A stretch of 64,000 bases of DNA. Source: Planctomycetota bacterium (lineage in GTDB: Bacteria > Planctomycetota > Phycisphaerae > Phycisphaerales > UBA1924). Below, piece by piece: positions 36,393 to 45,406 of this stretch. Both the position numbers and the translations under genes were made by a program. The notes under the pieces are model-generated. The model made no database searches, was not told where the DNA came from, and saw only the letters and a list, made by a program, of their open reading frames with translations. Within the stretch, counting starts at the first letter, position 1. Every line of letters starts with the position of its first letter. The DNA lies in the NCBI GenBank assembly GCA_018968885.1, contig JAGWZK010000002.1:248001-312000 (forward strand). Direction: 5' to 3'.

Positions 36393-36932
36393 TCACTTGG
36401 ACATCATGGTCGCGACCCGCAATTCAGTCAGAACCGATTGGCCAAGATCAAACAACTTGGCATACGCGCTCGTACCGTTCTCAATTGATGCAATGTCGCA
36501 GTCGATAAAGCGAACACCTTTGAACGTGAGCAGATAGAAGCGAACTCTTCCTTGTGCGGGATACGGAAACTCCGTCGTTGGGCTCGACGCATCGAATACC
36601 CCATCAGCGGCACGCACAAAACGGATCGCTGCGGCTCGCACGTTTTCGTGGCCCTCACCGCCGATGATGCCAAAGGTGGATGTTGTATAAAGACTGGCAC
36701 TTCCAGATGAACTGCTGAGCACGGTCGCAGTGTGATCACCGATGGGCCACTCCATCAAAACGGCATAAAGCCGTGGGAATTCATCCGTCGGCTCTGCACC
36801 AAACGCTGCGGGAGCACTTGCAAGCATTATCTGCCGCAACCCCTTCCCGGCAGACTCGGGGTTCGACGTTGGGATCACAGGGGGCTTGGAACGTGACCGG
36901 AAAAGAAACGAGAAGAGTTTCACCGCACTCAT
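36393..36932 (-). CDS. Hypothetical protein, 179 residues
   Basis: I do not recognise the family. The N-terminus has a short hydrophobic-basic segment (KLFSFLFRSRSK) without a clean signal peptide. The rest is a mixed alpha-beta domain with 'LYAVLMEWPIGDHTATVLSSSSGSASLYTTSTFGIIGGEGHENVRAAAIRFVRAADG', 'RVRFYLLTFKGVRFIDCD' and a helical end. This looks like a small soluble globular protein. Codon use is normal. It stands alone between a palindrome-rich spacer and a 250-bp gap. Confidence 0.6.
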   Translation of the reverse strand: MSAVKLFSFLFRSRSKPPVIPTSNPESAGKGLRQIMLASAPAAFGAEPTDEFPRLYAVLMEWPIGDHTATVLSSSSGSASLYTTSTFGIIGGEGHENVRAAAIRFVRAADGVFDASSPTTEFPYPAQGRVRFYLLTFKGVRFIDCDIASIENGTSAYAKLFDLGQSVLTELRVATMMSK

Positions 36933-37112
36933 TGTTCACCGCAGCTCGTTCCGCTGGCACGCGATGATTACCAGTCAATCAAGAAAAGTGACCTGCGAAA
37001 TCGAAAGTCCGACACTGTGGCCAATTTTCCACCCTTGATGAATCGGTCCAAAACGCAACCCCCTTCCCCTTCACCACTTACAACATTTACCAAACAAAAT
37101 CCACTCAATCAC

Positions 37113-37141
37113 TTGTCGCACACCAAACATTTCTCTACAAT
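37113..37141 (+). promoter_or_regulatory. Candidate sigma-70 promoter of the 37186 gene
   Basis: TTGTCG (37113-37118), a 17-bp spacer and TACAAT (37136-37141) stand 44 bp before the ATG, with AAGGAG between. The surrounding 37000-37140 stretch is unusually AT-rich for this window and has no gene. Confidence 0.6.
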
Positions 37142-37185
37142 ATCCGTACATACTCCGCACAAATCATACTCACAAGGAGTCCTCC

Positions 37186-37920
37186 ATGGTGTGCATCCCC
37201 ACTTCCCTCCCCGCCCAACCACAGCCCGTCGACCCCTACCCCACCCTCTCCCTCGCCGATGATGACCGCGCCCTCCTCCAACGCGCGGTCTTCGCGAAAT
37301 TCGATCTTCCCTCCCTCGTCGTCTGCGATGGCCATCAGGCCCAGCGCACCCTCTGCACCCTCATCGCCTGGTTCGATCAGCCCCACATCCGCGCTGCCTG
37401 CGATGCCGTAGTCGCTGCCTTCAAACGCGCTGATGCCTACGCCACCCAGCTCCGCGAAAATGAACTCCACAAATCCATCGAAACCCTCGTCGCCGCCGCC
37501 CTTTCCATCGTCCGCACGCAGCAGACGCTCGACCCCGCCCACAACGCCAACGCGCCAGCGCCCGACTCTCCCGCCGCCAAAGCACTCCTCACCTCCACCA
37601 CTCGCGCCCTCGCCACCATCCGCGAAGGTCGCCAACTCGTGAGCGCTGCCATCAAGGCCGGCCTCCAAGCCGTCGCTCCTAAATCACCCCGCGCTTCACG
37701 CCGCAAACCTCACTCAACACCCGACTCCACCGCCAGCACAACTTCCAACTCCGGCCCAGACTCCGCCGAGCCCACCGAATCCAATCCATCTCTCACGTCA
37801 CCCATCGCACACCAACTCGACGATGCTCTCACGCAAGCTCGTCATCGCGCACTCGAGCAGGCGCACTACACCAACGCAAGTCAGCGCGATCACGCCGCGC
37901 CGATTCCCGCCGGTGCTTGA
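37186..37920 (+). CDS. Hypothetical helical protein, 244 residues
   Basis: No family is recognised. Residues 20-130 are predominantly helical ('LADDDRALLQRAVFAKFDLPSLVVC', 'HQAQRTLCTLIAWFDQPHIRAACDAVVAAFKRADAYATQLREN'). Residues 160-215 are a low-complexity Ser/Thr/Pro-rich linker with basic residues, and a short helix closes the protein. There is no signal peptide or membrane segment. It has a good promoter and AAGGAG ribosome binding site, so it is probably expressed. Planctomycetal genomes carry several such helical proteins beside mobile or expanded families, but nothing here defines one. Confidence 0.62.
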   Translation: MVCIPTSLPAQPQPVDPYPTLSLADDDRALLQRAVFAKFDLPSLVVCDGHQAQRTLCTLIAWFDQPHIRAACDAVVAAFKRADAYATQLRENELHKSIETLVAAALSIVRTQQTLDPAHNANAPAPDSPAAKALLTSTTRALATIREGRQLVSAAIKAGLQAVAPKSPRASRRKPHSTPDSTASTTSNSGPDSAEPTESNPSLTSPIAHQLDDALTQARHRALEQAHYTNASQRDHAAPIPAGA

Positions 37921-37948
37921 TGCGGCTGATGAATCTGCCTTGGGGTGG

Positions 37949-37968
37949 CACCAGTCTCCCGACTGGTG
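37949..37968. repeat. Palindromic GTGGCAC-type element
   Basis: CACCAGTC (37949-37956) and GACTGGTG (37961-37968) form perfect eight-base arms around TCCC, preceded by GGGGTGG. The leader and loop match the element inside the TolC gene, while the stem differs with compensatory changes. Confidence 0.65.
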
Positions 37969-37975
37969 GGTATTT

Positions 37976-38003
37976 CTTAGCGCTCAGTACTCAGCACGCA
38001 GAA
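37976..38003. repeat. Short tandem repeat spacer (reverse of TGAGTGC units)
   Basis: Read on the minus strand: GTGCTGAGTACTGAGCGC, units of period 7-8. The same units occur in direct orientation at 46003-46040. It lies just past the stop of the minus-strand glycosyltransferase gene. Confidence 0.55.
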
Positions 38004-38007
38004 CTTC

Positions 38008-39228
38008 CTAAGCCCGGCACGGCTCTCCATCCATGCTCGAAACTGCCTTCATCGCCCCAGGTGAAAAACTGCCATCCGCCGCATACCCACTCTTCTCTAA
38101 CATCTTCAAACTCGCTTCCACCACTCGCTGCGCCGCTCTCACATCGCCCAATCCCTTTGCCGCGGCACTCATCTTCGCCCGGCGCTCCGCACTCAGCGCA
38201 ATCGCCCGCGCCCCCCGCGCCGCCTTCACGCCGTCATACTCCAGTTCGGCCGCCCCCGCGCTCACCAATCGCTCAGCATTCCGCTCTTCCTGCCCCGGAA
38301 TCGGCTTCACAAGCACCATCGGCAAGCCAACCGCGCACGCCTCCGCCGTCGTCAACCCCCCCGGCTTGCTGATGAGCACGCTCGCGATGCTCATCCACTC
38401 CGCCATCTGCGTCGTATACCCAAGCACCTGACACGACATCATCCCACTCTGCGGCGTCCGCTCCAAGGGCATCATCTCTTCCTTCAACGCCGCGTTATTC
38501 CCGCACACCACCACCACATGCGCCTCGCCCGCCTGACCTGCTGGCTGTGCCATCAACTCGCGCACCACTTCACCCAATCCACCCAATCCCAATCCGCCAC
38601 CCGACACCAGAATCACCGCCCGCTCATGCTGCACACCAAGTTCGCGCCGCGCCGCCCCGCCATCAATATTCGCAAAGCGAGTGTGAATCGGAATACCAGT
38701 CACCTCCACCCGCCCTTCACGCACACCCGCCTGCACCGCCGTGCACTTGGCTTCGTCCGAAGCCACCAGCGTCAGATCCGCGTGCGGCGTCAGCCACAAC
38801 CCGTGCGGATGCTGATCCGTCACACACACCGCCAAGGGCGGCTTCATCGTTCCATCCATCCGCGCCCAGCTCAGCACCCGCCCACACAGAAAGTGCGTAG
38901 TGATCACCATATCCGCGCTCTGGATCAACGGATGCCGCACTAGGTCGCGCATCACGTGCGACTCGATCCGGTGCCCCATGCCGCGCGTTGGCTCAAACAC
39001 ATCCGAGAAGTCATACAACTTCCCCGTCAGTTTCGGCGCGTGGCGAATCATCCGCAGATACCCGTCGCGATACGGCACCGCAAACCAACGCGGCGCCAAA
39101 TCCAGCGCCTCGATCAACTCCACCTCAAGCGTTGCATCGCGCTCGCGCAGCGCACTCATGATCGCCTTGGCCGCCATCGAATGCCCGCATCCCACCGCCA
39201 CCGTACACAACGTGACCCGCTTGCCCAT
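38008..39228 (-). CDS. Glycosyltransferase of the MGDG synthase/UgtP family
   Basis: A 406-residue GT-B fold enzyme. The N-terminal half has the family's acceptor domain ('VAVGCGHSMAAKAIMSALRERD', 'VEPTRGMGHRIESH...DMVITTHFLCGRVL', 'VTDQHPHGLWLTPHADLTLVAS'). The C-terminal half has the sugar-nucleotide site ('ILVSGGGLGLGGLGEVV', 'VVCGNNAALKEEM', 'KPGGLTTAEACAVGLPMVLVKPIPGQEERNAERL'). This fits enzymes that transfer glucose or galactose from a UDP-sugar to diacylglycerol at the inner membrane. The nearly adjacent lpxH-like gene on the same strand (1-bp gap) supports an envelope-lipid role. It ends in TAG. Confidence 0.85.
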   Translation of the reverse strand: MGKRVTLCTVAVGCGHSMAAKAIMSALRERDATLEVELIEALDLAPRWFAVPYRDGYLRMIRHAPKLTGKLYDFSDVFEPTRGMGHRIESHVMRDLVRHPLIQSADMVITTHFLCGRVLSWARMDGTMKPPLAVCVTDQHPHGLWLTPHADLTLVASDEAKCTAVQAGVREGRVEVTGIPIHTRFANIDGGAARRELGVQHERAVILVSGGGLGLGGLGEVVRELMAQPAGQAGEAHVVVVCGNNAALKEEMMPLERTPQSGMMSCQVLGYTTQMAEWMSIASVLISKPGGLTTAEACAVGLPMVLVKPIPGQEERNAERLVSAGAAELEYDGVKAARGARAIALSAERRAKMSAAAKGLGDVRAAQRVVEASLKMLEKSGYAADGSFSPGAMKAVSSMDGEPCRA

Positions 39229-39229
39229 A

Positions 39230-40066
39230 TCAGCCCATCACCTCAAATGTGAGCATGCCATTCATGGGCGACTCTTCCAAAGCCACCTCTTCCTGGCTCG
39301 CGTATTTCACTTCCAGCCCGTGCTGGGCCAGCACTCGCTCCACATCCAGCAATTCTAACCGCCCGTCAGCGTGTTCCACCAACGCGCTGCTCCGCTCGAT
39401 CCAGTCGCCGCAATTTGCGTATATCAGCCCATCCACCTCGCGCAGTGCTGGCTGGTGAATGTGCCCGCACACCACGCCGTCCAGCTCGCGGCGTTTGGCC
39501 TCACCCATTAGCGCCTCTTCAAAGTTGGACATAAACGTGCACGCACCCTTGACTTTGCGCTTGATCGCCTGGCTGAAACTCCACTTCTTCAGACCCACGC
39601 TCTGGCGGGCAAAGTTCACCACGCGATTCAGCATCACCAACCGGTCATACGCCCAACCCCCCAAGATCGAAATGAACCGCCCGTTCTGCACCACCAAGTC
39701 ATACTCATCGCCGTGCGTCACCAGCATGGATTTGCCGTCGGCAGTGCGATGCACAGCCCGCATGGCGATTCGCACGCCACCCAGGTCCAACCCGACGTAT
39801 TGCCTCAGCGCGTCATCGTGGTTGCCAGGGATGAGCACGACGTGCGTGCCGCGCTTGGCGTGCTTGAGTACGCGGCGGATGATCTGGTTGTGCGAAGTCG
39901 GCCAGTGAACCTTGGACCGCAACGCCCACAAGTCCACGATGTCGCCGACGAGATACAGCCGCTCACAGCGGATGTTCTTGAGGAAGATCGAGAGTTCCTC
40001 GACCTGCACGCCGCGCGTGCCCAGATGGGTATCACTGATGAAGACTGTCCGATACTCCAAGGTCAT
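39230..40066 (-). CDS. LpxH-like metallophosphoesterase (UDP-2,3-diacylglucosamine hydrolase family)
   Basis: A 278-residue calcineurin-fold phosphoesterase. All five metal blocks are present: DTHLG (residues 10-14), GDIVDLW, GNHDD, THGDEYD and GHIHQPAL. LpxH removes UMP from UDP-2,3-diacyl-GlcN in lipid A synthesis; the broader family also includes planctomycetal homologues of unproven substrate. At 278 residues it is longer than E. coli LpxH (240), with an insertion around residues 130-190 ('FARQSVGLKKWSFSQAIKRKVKG'). The start at 40066 follows AAGGAGTGCGC. It lies 1 bp before the MGDG-type glycosyltransferase gene, forming a lipid operon. Confidence 0.82.
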   Translation of the reverse strand: MTLEYRTVFISDTHLGTRGVQVEELSIFLKNIRCERLYLVGDIVDLWALRSKVHWPTSHNQIIRRVLKHAKRGTHVVLIPGNHDDALRQYVGLDLGGVRIAMRAVHRTADGKSMLVTHGDEYDLVVQNGRFISILGGWAYDRLVMLNRVVNFARQSVGLKKWSFSQAIKRKVKGACTFMSNFEEALMGEAKRRELDGVVCGHIHQPALREVDGLIYANCGDWIERSSALVEHADGRLELLDVERVLAQHGLEVKYASQEEVALEESPMNGMLTFEVMG

Positions 40067-40265
40067 GCGCACTCCTTGCCCCGTGAATGACCAGCAGCAA
40101 AGGTCAGCGGAATAACGCACGCCTTCCGGTGATCCTCATCGGCAGATTGTGCCATGCCGCAATGAACCTCCAAGCCGTTCAGGTTGGAGTTGATTGAGTT
40201 CTTACGACTTCTTCACACGATGTTGACAACTTATGTGAAACCCGAGTCCGAGTATGAGCGTTTGC

Positions 40266-41975
40266 CTAGCCCCGCCACTTCTGCGCAATCGGCATCCTTC
40301 GCCCCGAACCAAACGCCACCGAAGTGATCTTCAATCCCACCGCCGCCTGGCGCCGCTTGTACTCCGCAATATCAATCATGCGGCACACCCGCGCCACCAG
40401 CGCGTGCTCAAACCCTGTCGCCGCCACAATCTCATCCACACTCCGCCGCTCTTCCACTCGCGCTTCCACCACCCAGTCCAGCACCTCATACTCCGGCAGT
40501 GAGTCCTGATCAGTCTGGTTCGGCCGCAGCTCCGCACTCGGCGCCTTCTCAATGCTCGAATGCGGAATCGGTTCACAACCAAATCCGCACGCCTTCCACT
40601 CCCGATTCACCCACCGCGAAATCGCATACACCAGCGTCTTGGGCACGTCGCTCAAAACCGCCAATCCACCATTCATATCTCCATACAGCGTGCAATACCC
40701 CACCGCCATCTCGCTCTTGTTCCCCGTGGTCAGCACCATCGCACCGGTGCGATTGGACAAAGCCATCAGCGTCGTTCCGCGGCAGCGACTCTGCAGATTC
40801 TCCTCAGCCAAGTCCGGCAATGTCGCACCTAGCTCGGCCTGCTTCTGCTGGAGAAATACCGGATTTATCACATCCGCAAACGCCTCCACCGGTTCCGAAA
40901 TGCTGATCGTCGGGCACGCGATTCCCAGTCGCTTCGCCAGGTCATACGCATCGCTCTTGGAATGTTCGCTCGAATATGGCCCCGGCAGCGCGACTCCCAG
41001 CACGTTCGCCGCGCCCAAGGCATGCACCGCCAACACCGCCGTCAGCGCCGAATCGATCCCGCCCGAAAGCCCGATGATCACTTTCGAAAAGCCGGTCTTG
41101 TGCAAGTAATCGCGAATCCCCAGTGATAAGGCCCGAAACGCCACCTCTTCCCGCGCTGCGCTCAATAGCGGATCATTCACCTCTCCGTGCATCGCATCCG
41201 TGTCGAACACGGTTACCGCTTCAGCAAATCCCGGACCCGCGCACACCAATCGCCCTGCCGCATCAATCACTGCAGCGTGCCCATCGAAAATCAACTCGTC
41301 GTTCGCACCCACCTGATTCACCGCCGCCACCATCACCTTGTGCCGCGTCGCGTGCATCCGCATGATCTCGCGATGCCGCGCACCCTTGCCCAGGCCGAAG
41401 GGACTCGCCGAAGGATTCACAATGATCGTCGCGCCGTTGGCCACCAACTCCGGCACCGGGTCAGCTCGCCCCTCATAGCGCCAGTTGAATCCGTGCTCCT
41501 GCCCCTTCCACAGATCTTCGCAGATCGAAAGCCCGATCCGCACCGACCCCTTGGCTGTCGGCACATCCACGACCACCGCCTGATCGCCCGGCCGAAAGTA
41601 CCGATCTTCATCAAACACGTCATACGTCGGCAAGAGCCGCTTGTCATACCAGCGCGTGATCGTGCCACCGCGCAGCACGGCCAACGAGTTCGCCACACCG
41701 CCCGTCCCAATCGCTCGCGGCGTACCCACAATCACCGTCACACCCGGCTCCACAACCTTGGCCAAGTCGCTCGCCGCCGCTTCGCACGCCCGCACAAAGC
41801 TCGCCGACAACACCAGATCTCGCGGCGGATAGCCGCAGATCGCCAGTTCCGGAAGCACCACACACTCAGCTCCGCGCGACACCGCTTCCGCGACTGCGCG
41901 GCGAATCATCGCCACATTGGTTTCAATCGCACCCACCGTCGGATTCACTTGCGCCAAAGCCAGTTTCATGCGCAT
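40266..41975 (-). CDS. nadE: Glutamine-dependent NAD+ synthetase
   Basis: A 569-residue fusion of a nitrilase-type glutaminase and an NAD synthetase. Glutaminase triad: E in VVLPELAICGYPP, K in DKRLLPTYDVF, and C in LSICEDLW. The synthetase part starts near residue 290 with the P-loop-like GLSGGIDSALTAV and continues with 'NKSEMAVGYCTLYGDMNGGLAVLSDV'. It makes NAD from deamido-NAD, ATP and ammonia delivered through a tunnel. The C-terminus ends at GRRMPIAQKWRG followed by TAG, the expected end of the family, so TAG acts as a stop here. It is the last gene of a minus-strand group with the two membrane proteins. Confidence 0.96.
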   Translation of the reverse strand: MRMKLALAQVNPTVGAIETNVAMIRRAVAEAVSRGAECVVLPELAICGYPPRDLVLSASFVRACEAAASDLAKVVEPGVTVIVGTPRAIGTGGVANSLAVLRGGTITRWYDKRLLPTYDVFDEDRYFRPGDQAVVVDVPTAKGSVRIGLSICEDLWKGQEHGFNWRYEGRADPVPELVANGATIIVNPSASPFGLGKGARHREIMRMHATRHKVMVAAVNQVGANDELIFDGHAAVIDAAGRLVCAGPGFAEAVTVFDTDAMHGEVNDPLLSAAREEVAFRALSLGIRDYLHKTGFSKVIIGLSGGIDSALTAVLAVHALGAANVLGVALPGPYSSEHSKSDAYDLAKRLGIACPTISISEPVEAFADVINPVFLQQKQAELGATLPDLAEENLQSRCRGTTLMALSNRTGAMVLTTGNKSEMAVGYCTLYGDMNGGLAVLSDVPKTLVYAISRWVNREWKACGFGCEPIPHSSIEKAPSAELRPNQTDQDSLPEYEVLDWVVEARVEERRSVDEIVAATGFEHALVARVCRMIDIAEYKRRQAAVGLKITSVAFGSGRRMPIAQKWRG

Positions 41976-42004
41976 GAACCTTAGCGATCGGATTCACACC
42001 CTGC

Positions 42005-43066
42005 TCATCGCTTGCGCAGCAGCCGATCCGGCCGCAGCCAGATCAATCCCAACGCGGCAGCACCCAGCAGCGTCGCCGCCTCAAACGCCGTCACCACCAG
42101 CGCCACCACGGCCACCGAATCCGCATCCTGCACTGCCAGCTTGCGAGCTAGGGCAAGGGCAGCCGCCTCGCGGGCACCCAACGTGCCGCTGGGAACCAAG
42201 ATCCCGGCGAGGAAATACGTGCTGGAAATCATCACCGAAGTGTCCCAGCCGAGTGGTTTACCCAACAACTTAGACACATCGTGAAAGCGCAAGGCCCACA
42301 CCGCTGTATCCATCAATCGCAGGGCGAGCGCCAGCCCGAACCAGTAGGGATTGCCGACCATGGCGCAGATGGAATGCAGCTTGGCGAACCAGTTGGAGCG
42401 AACGGCCTTCGAAAGCGGATTGATCCTGATGCGATCTACCACCCCGTGAACGCGAGCCAAACCGGCTTCGCCCGCCGCGAAGCGAGCCATGGAAATCACG
42501 ATGATGGCCAGCAAAGGAATGCTGATCGCCGCGCCGATCATCCACACCGCATCAATCGCCCGACGCCACAGCGAGAGTGCTGCCAACGGCCCCAGGATCA
42601 TCAGCATGCCGCCGGCAACTGCCGCGAACCATGCGCCGATGGTGAGCAGTGGCACTTCATCCTTGCGGCGGTGAATCAGGAATCGGAAGATGATGGAGAG
42701 CTTGAAGGGGAGAAACGCCAGGAGTGATGCGACGGCGTTGGTGGCGATGAGGTCGAGTGGTGAGAGCTTTTTCACTGGGTAGAGCGTTGCCCAGAAGATG
42801 AGGCCATTGAGCACCAGACTGCTGAGCGTGAGCAGGACGAGTTCGACGATGCTGGTGATAGAAGCGTGCCGCAACGTCGCCAGTTGCTGCTGATTCTCAG
42901 GTGTCAGTGCGACTGTGATGCACCAATAGAGAAGTGCGAGCCCGATCATGAATCCGGCAATCTGCACAAACAGATTGGCCGGCAACCGCGACCGCTTGGA
43001 AGCAGCAGGTTCGGGCTCAGAAGATGTCGAATTCACTTCACTCACTGGCGATGGTAGAAGGAGCAC
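42005..43066 (-). CDS. LPG-synthase transmembrane-domain (UPF0104) protein, flippase-like
   Basis: A 353-residue protein with about eight hydrophobic segments. Features fit the LPG_synthase_TM family (AglD/MprF N-terminal type): 'LSSLVLNGLIFWATLYPVKKLS', 'SLLAFLPFKLSIIFRFLIHRR', and the C-terminal 'FLAGILVPSGTLGAREAAALALARKL', where the family has a 'P..G..G..E' motif. Members are thought to flip or handle lipids across the membrane. The C-terminal catalytic domain of MprF is absent. GTG at 43066 is the start. It is 15 bp after the membrane glycosyltransferase and 29 bp before nadE. Confidence 0.78.
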   Translation of the reverse strand: MLLLPSPVSEVNSTSSEPEPAASKRSRLPANLFVQIAGFMIGLALLYWCITVALTPENQQQLATLRHASITSIVELVLLTLSSLVLNGLIFWATLYPVKKLSPLDLIATNAVASLLAFLPFKLSIIFRFLIHRRKDEVPLLTIGAWFAAVAGGMLMILGPLAALSLWRRAIDAVWMIGAAISIPLLAIIVISMARFAAGEAGLARVHGVVDRIRINPLSKAVRSNWFAKLHSICAMVGNPYWFGLALALRLMDTAVWALRFHDVSKLLGKPLGWDTSVMISSTYFLAGILVPSGTLGAREAAALALARKLAVQDADSVAVVALVVTAFEAATLLGAAALGLIWLRPDRLLRKR

Positions 43067-43081
43067 AATGCAAAAACAACA

Positions 43082-45406
43082 CTACTTCACCTGATACAAC
43101 ACTCTTCCCTCACCCTGCCACTCGCGGACAGGTGTCGCATTCGCAGCCAGCCAGCGTTGCAACACCGCAGGTGTCAGCAATGGATCGAGCCAGCCAGAGC
43201 GGGCGAGGCGTGACAGTTCGGCGGAGTTGATGAGGATGTGGGTGATGCCCGCATCTTTGATCGCCTTCGAAATCGCGGCATCCTGAGCCACCGGCTCATT
43301 GGCCACACCCGCGAGCGCGGCGGTGATGATCGAGCGATCCCACGTCACGTTGTAACGCGGCAGGCCATCACCAATCTCGTTTCCAGGGTCGCCTAATCGC
43401 CCACCAAAGTAGAACGGTGTTGAGTCGCCGATCAACAGCAGCGAGGAGCCGCCGATACTTTTGAGGTTCATCCATGCCGCGGCAGAGAGGTTGGATTCCA
43501 GTTGAGCTCTTTCGGTCGGGTTCAGCACGTTCCATTCGACGAGTGCCAGTTCGCCACTGAGCATGCCGGGGCCAAGGAGCAGCAGGCCGTTGGGATCGCC
43601 GCGGCGCTGCGAACCGAAGATGTTGCCGAGCGTGAAGATCTGCAGGGCCGTCATCAGCGCGGCAATCCAGAAGGTGATGCGAGAAGCACGGTCGGCACTT
43701 TCCCACGTAGCGGATGCTGTGATATCGCGCGGGCGTGGTGAGAGGGCGAGGGCAAAGAGCGCGGCGGCGGGAACCAGCAGCGGCAGAAGGAATCGGGATT
43801 GGATGTGGGTGAAGAAGACCCATGCCGCGATTTGCGAGAGGAGGCCCAGCACCAGCAGCGTGCCAAAGCGGCGGGTGTGCGAAGCGAACAACACGTACGC
43901 GCTGCTGGCCACGAGGATGAGTGAGAGCCAGCCGAACTGCGGATGCATGAGGCCGCGATGCTGCGGAGATGCAGGATTGGAGTTATCGGCGAAGAGAAAG
44001 AGAGTCAAGCGTTGCAGCAGCGGCTCAGTGGCGTGGTGCGCACCGGCATAGCGGCTGAACTGCTCGCTGGTCCAGTGAGCATCACCAAAGAGGGTGTGGA
44101 GATAGGGGAAGATTGGGTTGCCGCTGTTGAGGAAGTTTCGCAGCAGCCAAGGGGAAAGAGAGATGAGGCCGACAGTGATTCCAGCGGCGGCAAGTTTGGG
44201 CCATGTGCGAACCGGAGTGGTCCCTAAGAGCAGGATGGCAACCGGTGGGGCACAAAAGAGAATCGCGGTGGGTTTGCAGCCACAGGCGACACCGATGATA
44301 AAGGCACAGAGGATGCCGCGGAGTGTGGAAGAGAGATCACGCTGAGCCGCGATGAGCATGGCTCCGGCAAAGAGGGTGATGACCGCGCCTTCGTTGTACG
44401 CCAGTGACCCGGTGACGATCAGCCACGGGGTGGCGAGGGCGCACGCGCCGATGACCAGGGAAGTGGGCCGTGATGTACCCATCGTGCGGCACAGCGCGGC
44501 GATGATCCATGCGCCGAGAACGGTGATCAGTGCGTGCACGTGTTGACACGCGAGAGCCAGCCATGCATTCTGGCCAGTGGCATCGGGCGTGAGGAGGCCG
44601 AAGCCATTGCCAAACCCTGTGGCTTCACGCGGTGGGAGGCGGCCAAAGTGCGCGAAGGAAGTGAAGACGGCCTCCATGTAACTGGGGAGGTAGGAGTAGA
44701 CGTTGTGGCGGACGGGGTCGATGCGGTTGGCGACGAACCACTCTTGCGGCAGTTGAAGGTGGTAAGACAATGCATCAAAGCCACCGAACTCGGTATCCCA
44801 GAGCCAGCCGGGGGGGCTGGATGCCGCGACAAAGAGGATGCCGAGGGCGGGGGCCCAGAAGAGGTATTGATAGGAGGGGCGAGGAATGAGACCGGAGCGG
44901 ACGCGCTGGAAGAGTGCAGCACATCCCCACAGAAGCGTGGTGAGACCGATGGCGGGAATGAGCATCGCGCCGATCGGGATGGCACCGATGCGGAAGAAGC
45001 CGCACTGGCCGATGATGTGATTCAGCGTCAGACCGAGAGAGAGGCCGACGGCGGCGGTGATGGCGGCGGATTCACTTGATGCGGACCAGAACTTGCGAAG
45101 AGGAATCGCCAGCCCGATGCAGCCAGCGATGAAGAGGGTGGAGAGGAGAAATGAGCCCCACCCGTTCAAGATGATGGTGACGAGAGGCGTCGCGGCAGAG
45201 ACACCGGCGGGTGTGCCGAGGGATGAGAAGATGGCGATGGAGAGGAGCGTGGCGACAGCGATGATGCCGAGGCGGATGCCAGCATCTTGCGATGGCGGGC
45301 GCGAGAGGTCTTGGGGCGAGGGGGTTGTGGATGAATAGGTGTGAATGGTGAGATTCCCCGGTGAGTGGATAGATAGAGTACGGGATGCCGCGAAAGGGAG
45401 CCACAT
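43082..45406 (-). CDS. Large integral membrane protein, probable polyprenyl-phosphate-sugar glycosyltransferase (GT39/83-like)
   Basis: A 774-residue protein with 12 or more hydrophobic segments between residues 45 and 580. A periplasmic stretch after the first helices holds 'WLWDTEFGGFDALSYHLQLPQEWFVANRIDPV', where a conserved Asp in the first loop is typical of ArnT/PMT-like transferases that use polyprenyl-phosphate sugars. The C-terminal 150 residues form a soluble domain ('LLLIGDSTPFYFGGRLGD'). The likely job is adding a sugar to a surface glycan or protein in the periplasm. The start at 45406 overlaps the 5' end of the divergent Fur-type gene by 22 bp; no other ATG/GTG/TTG opens the frame before the first helix. 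Confidence 0.72.
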   Translation of the reverse strand: MWLPFAASRTLSIHSPGNLTIHTYSSTTPSPQDLSRPPSQDAGIRLGIIAVATLLSIAIFSSLGTPAGVSAATPLVTIILNGWGSFLLSTLFIAGCIGLAIPLRKFWSASSESAAITAAVGLSLGLTLNHIIGQCGFFRIGAIPIGAMLIPAIGLTTLLWGCAALFQRVRSGLIPRPSYQYLFWAPALGILFVAASSPPGWLWDTEFGGFDALSYHLQLPQEWFVANRIDPVRHNVYSYLPSYMEAVFTSFAHFGRLPPREATGFGNGFGLLTPDATGQNAWLALACQHVHALITVLGAWIIAALCRTMGTSRPTSLVIGACALATPWLIVTGSLAYNEGAVITLFAGAMLIAAQRDLSSTLRGILCAFIIGVACGCKPTAILFCAPPVAILLLGTTPVRTWPKLAAAGITVGLISLSPWLLRNFLNSGNPIFPYLHTLFGDAHWTSEQFSRYAGAHHATEPLLQRLTLFLFADNSNPASPQHRGLMHPQFGWLSLILVASSAYVLFASHTRRFGTLLVLGLLSQIAAWVFFTHIQSRFLLPLLVPAAALFALALSPRPRDITASATWESADRASRITFWIAALMTALQIFTLGNIFGSQRRGDPNGLLLLGPGMLSGELALVEWNVLNPTERAQLESNLSAAAWMNLKSIGGSSLLLIGDSTPFYFGGRLGDPGNEIGDGLPRYNVTWDRSIITAALAGVANEPVAQDAAISKAIKDAGITHILINSAELSRLARSGWLDPLLTPAVLQRWLAANATPVREWQGEGRVLYQVK

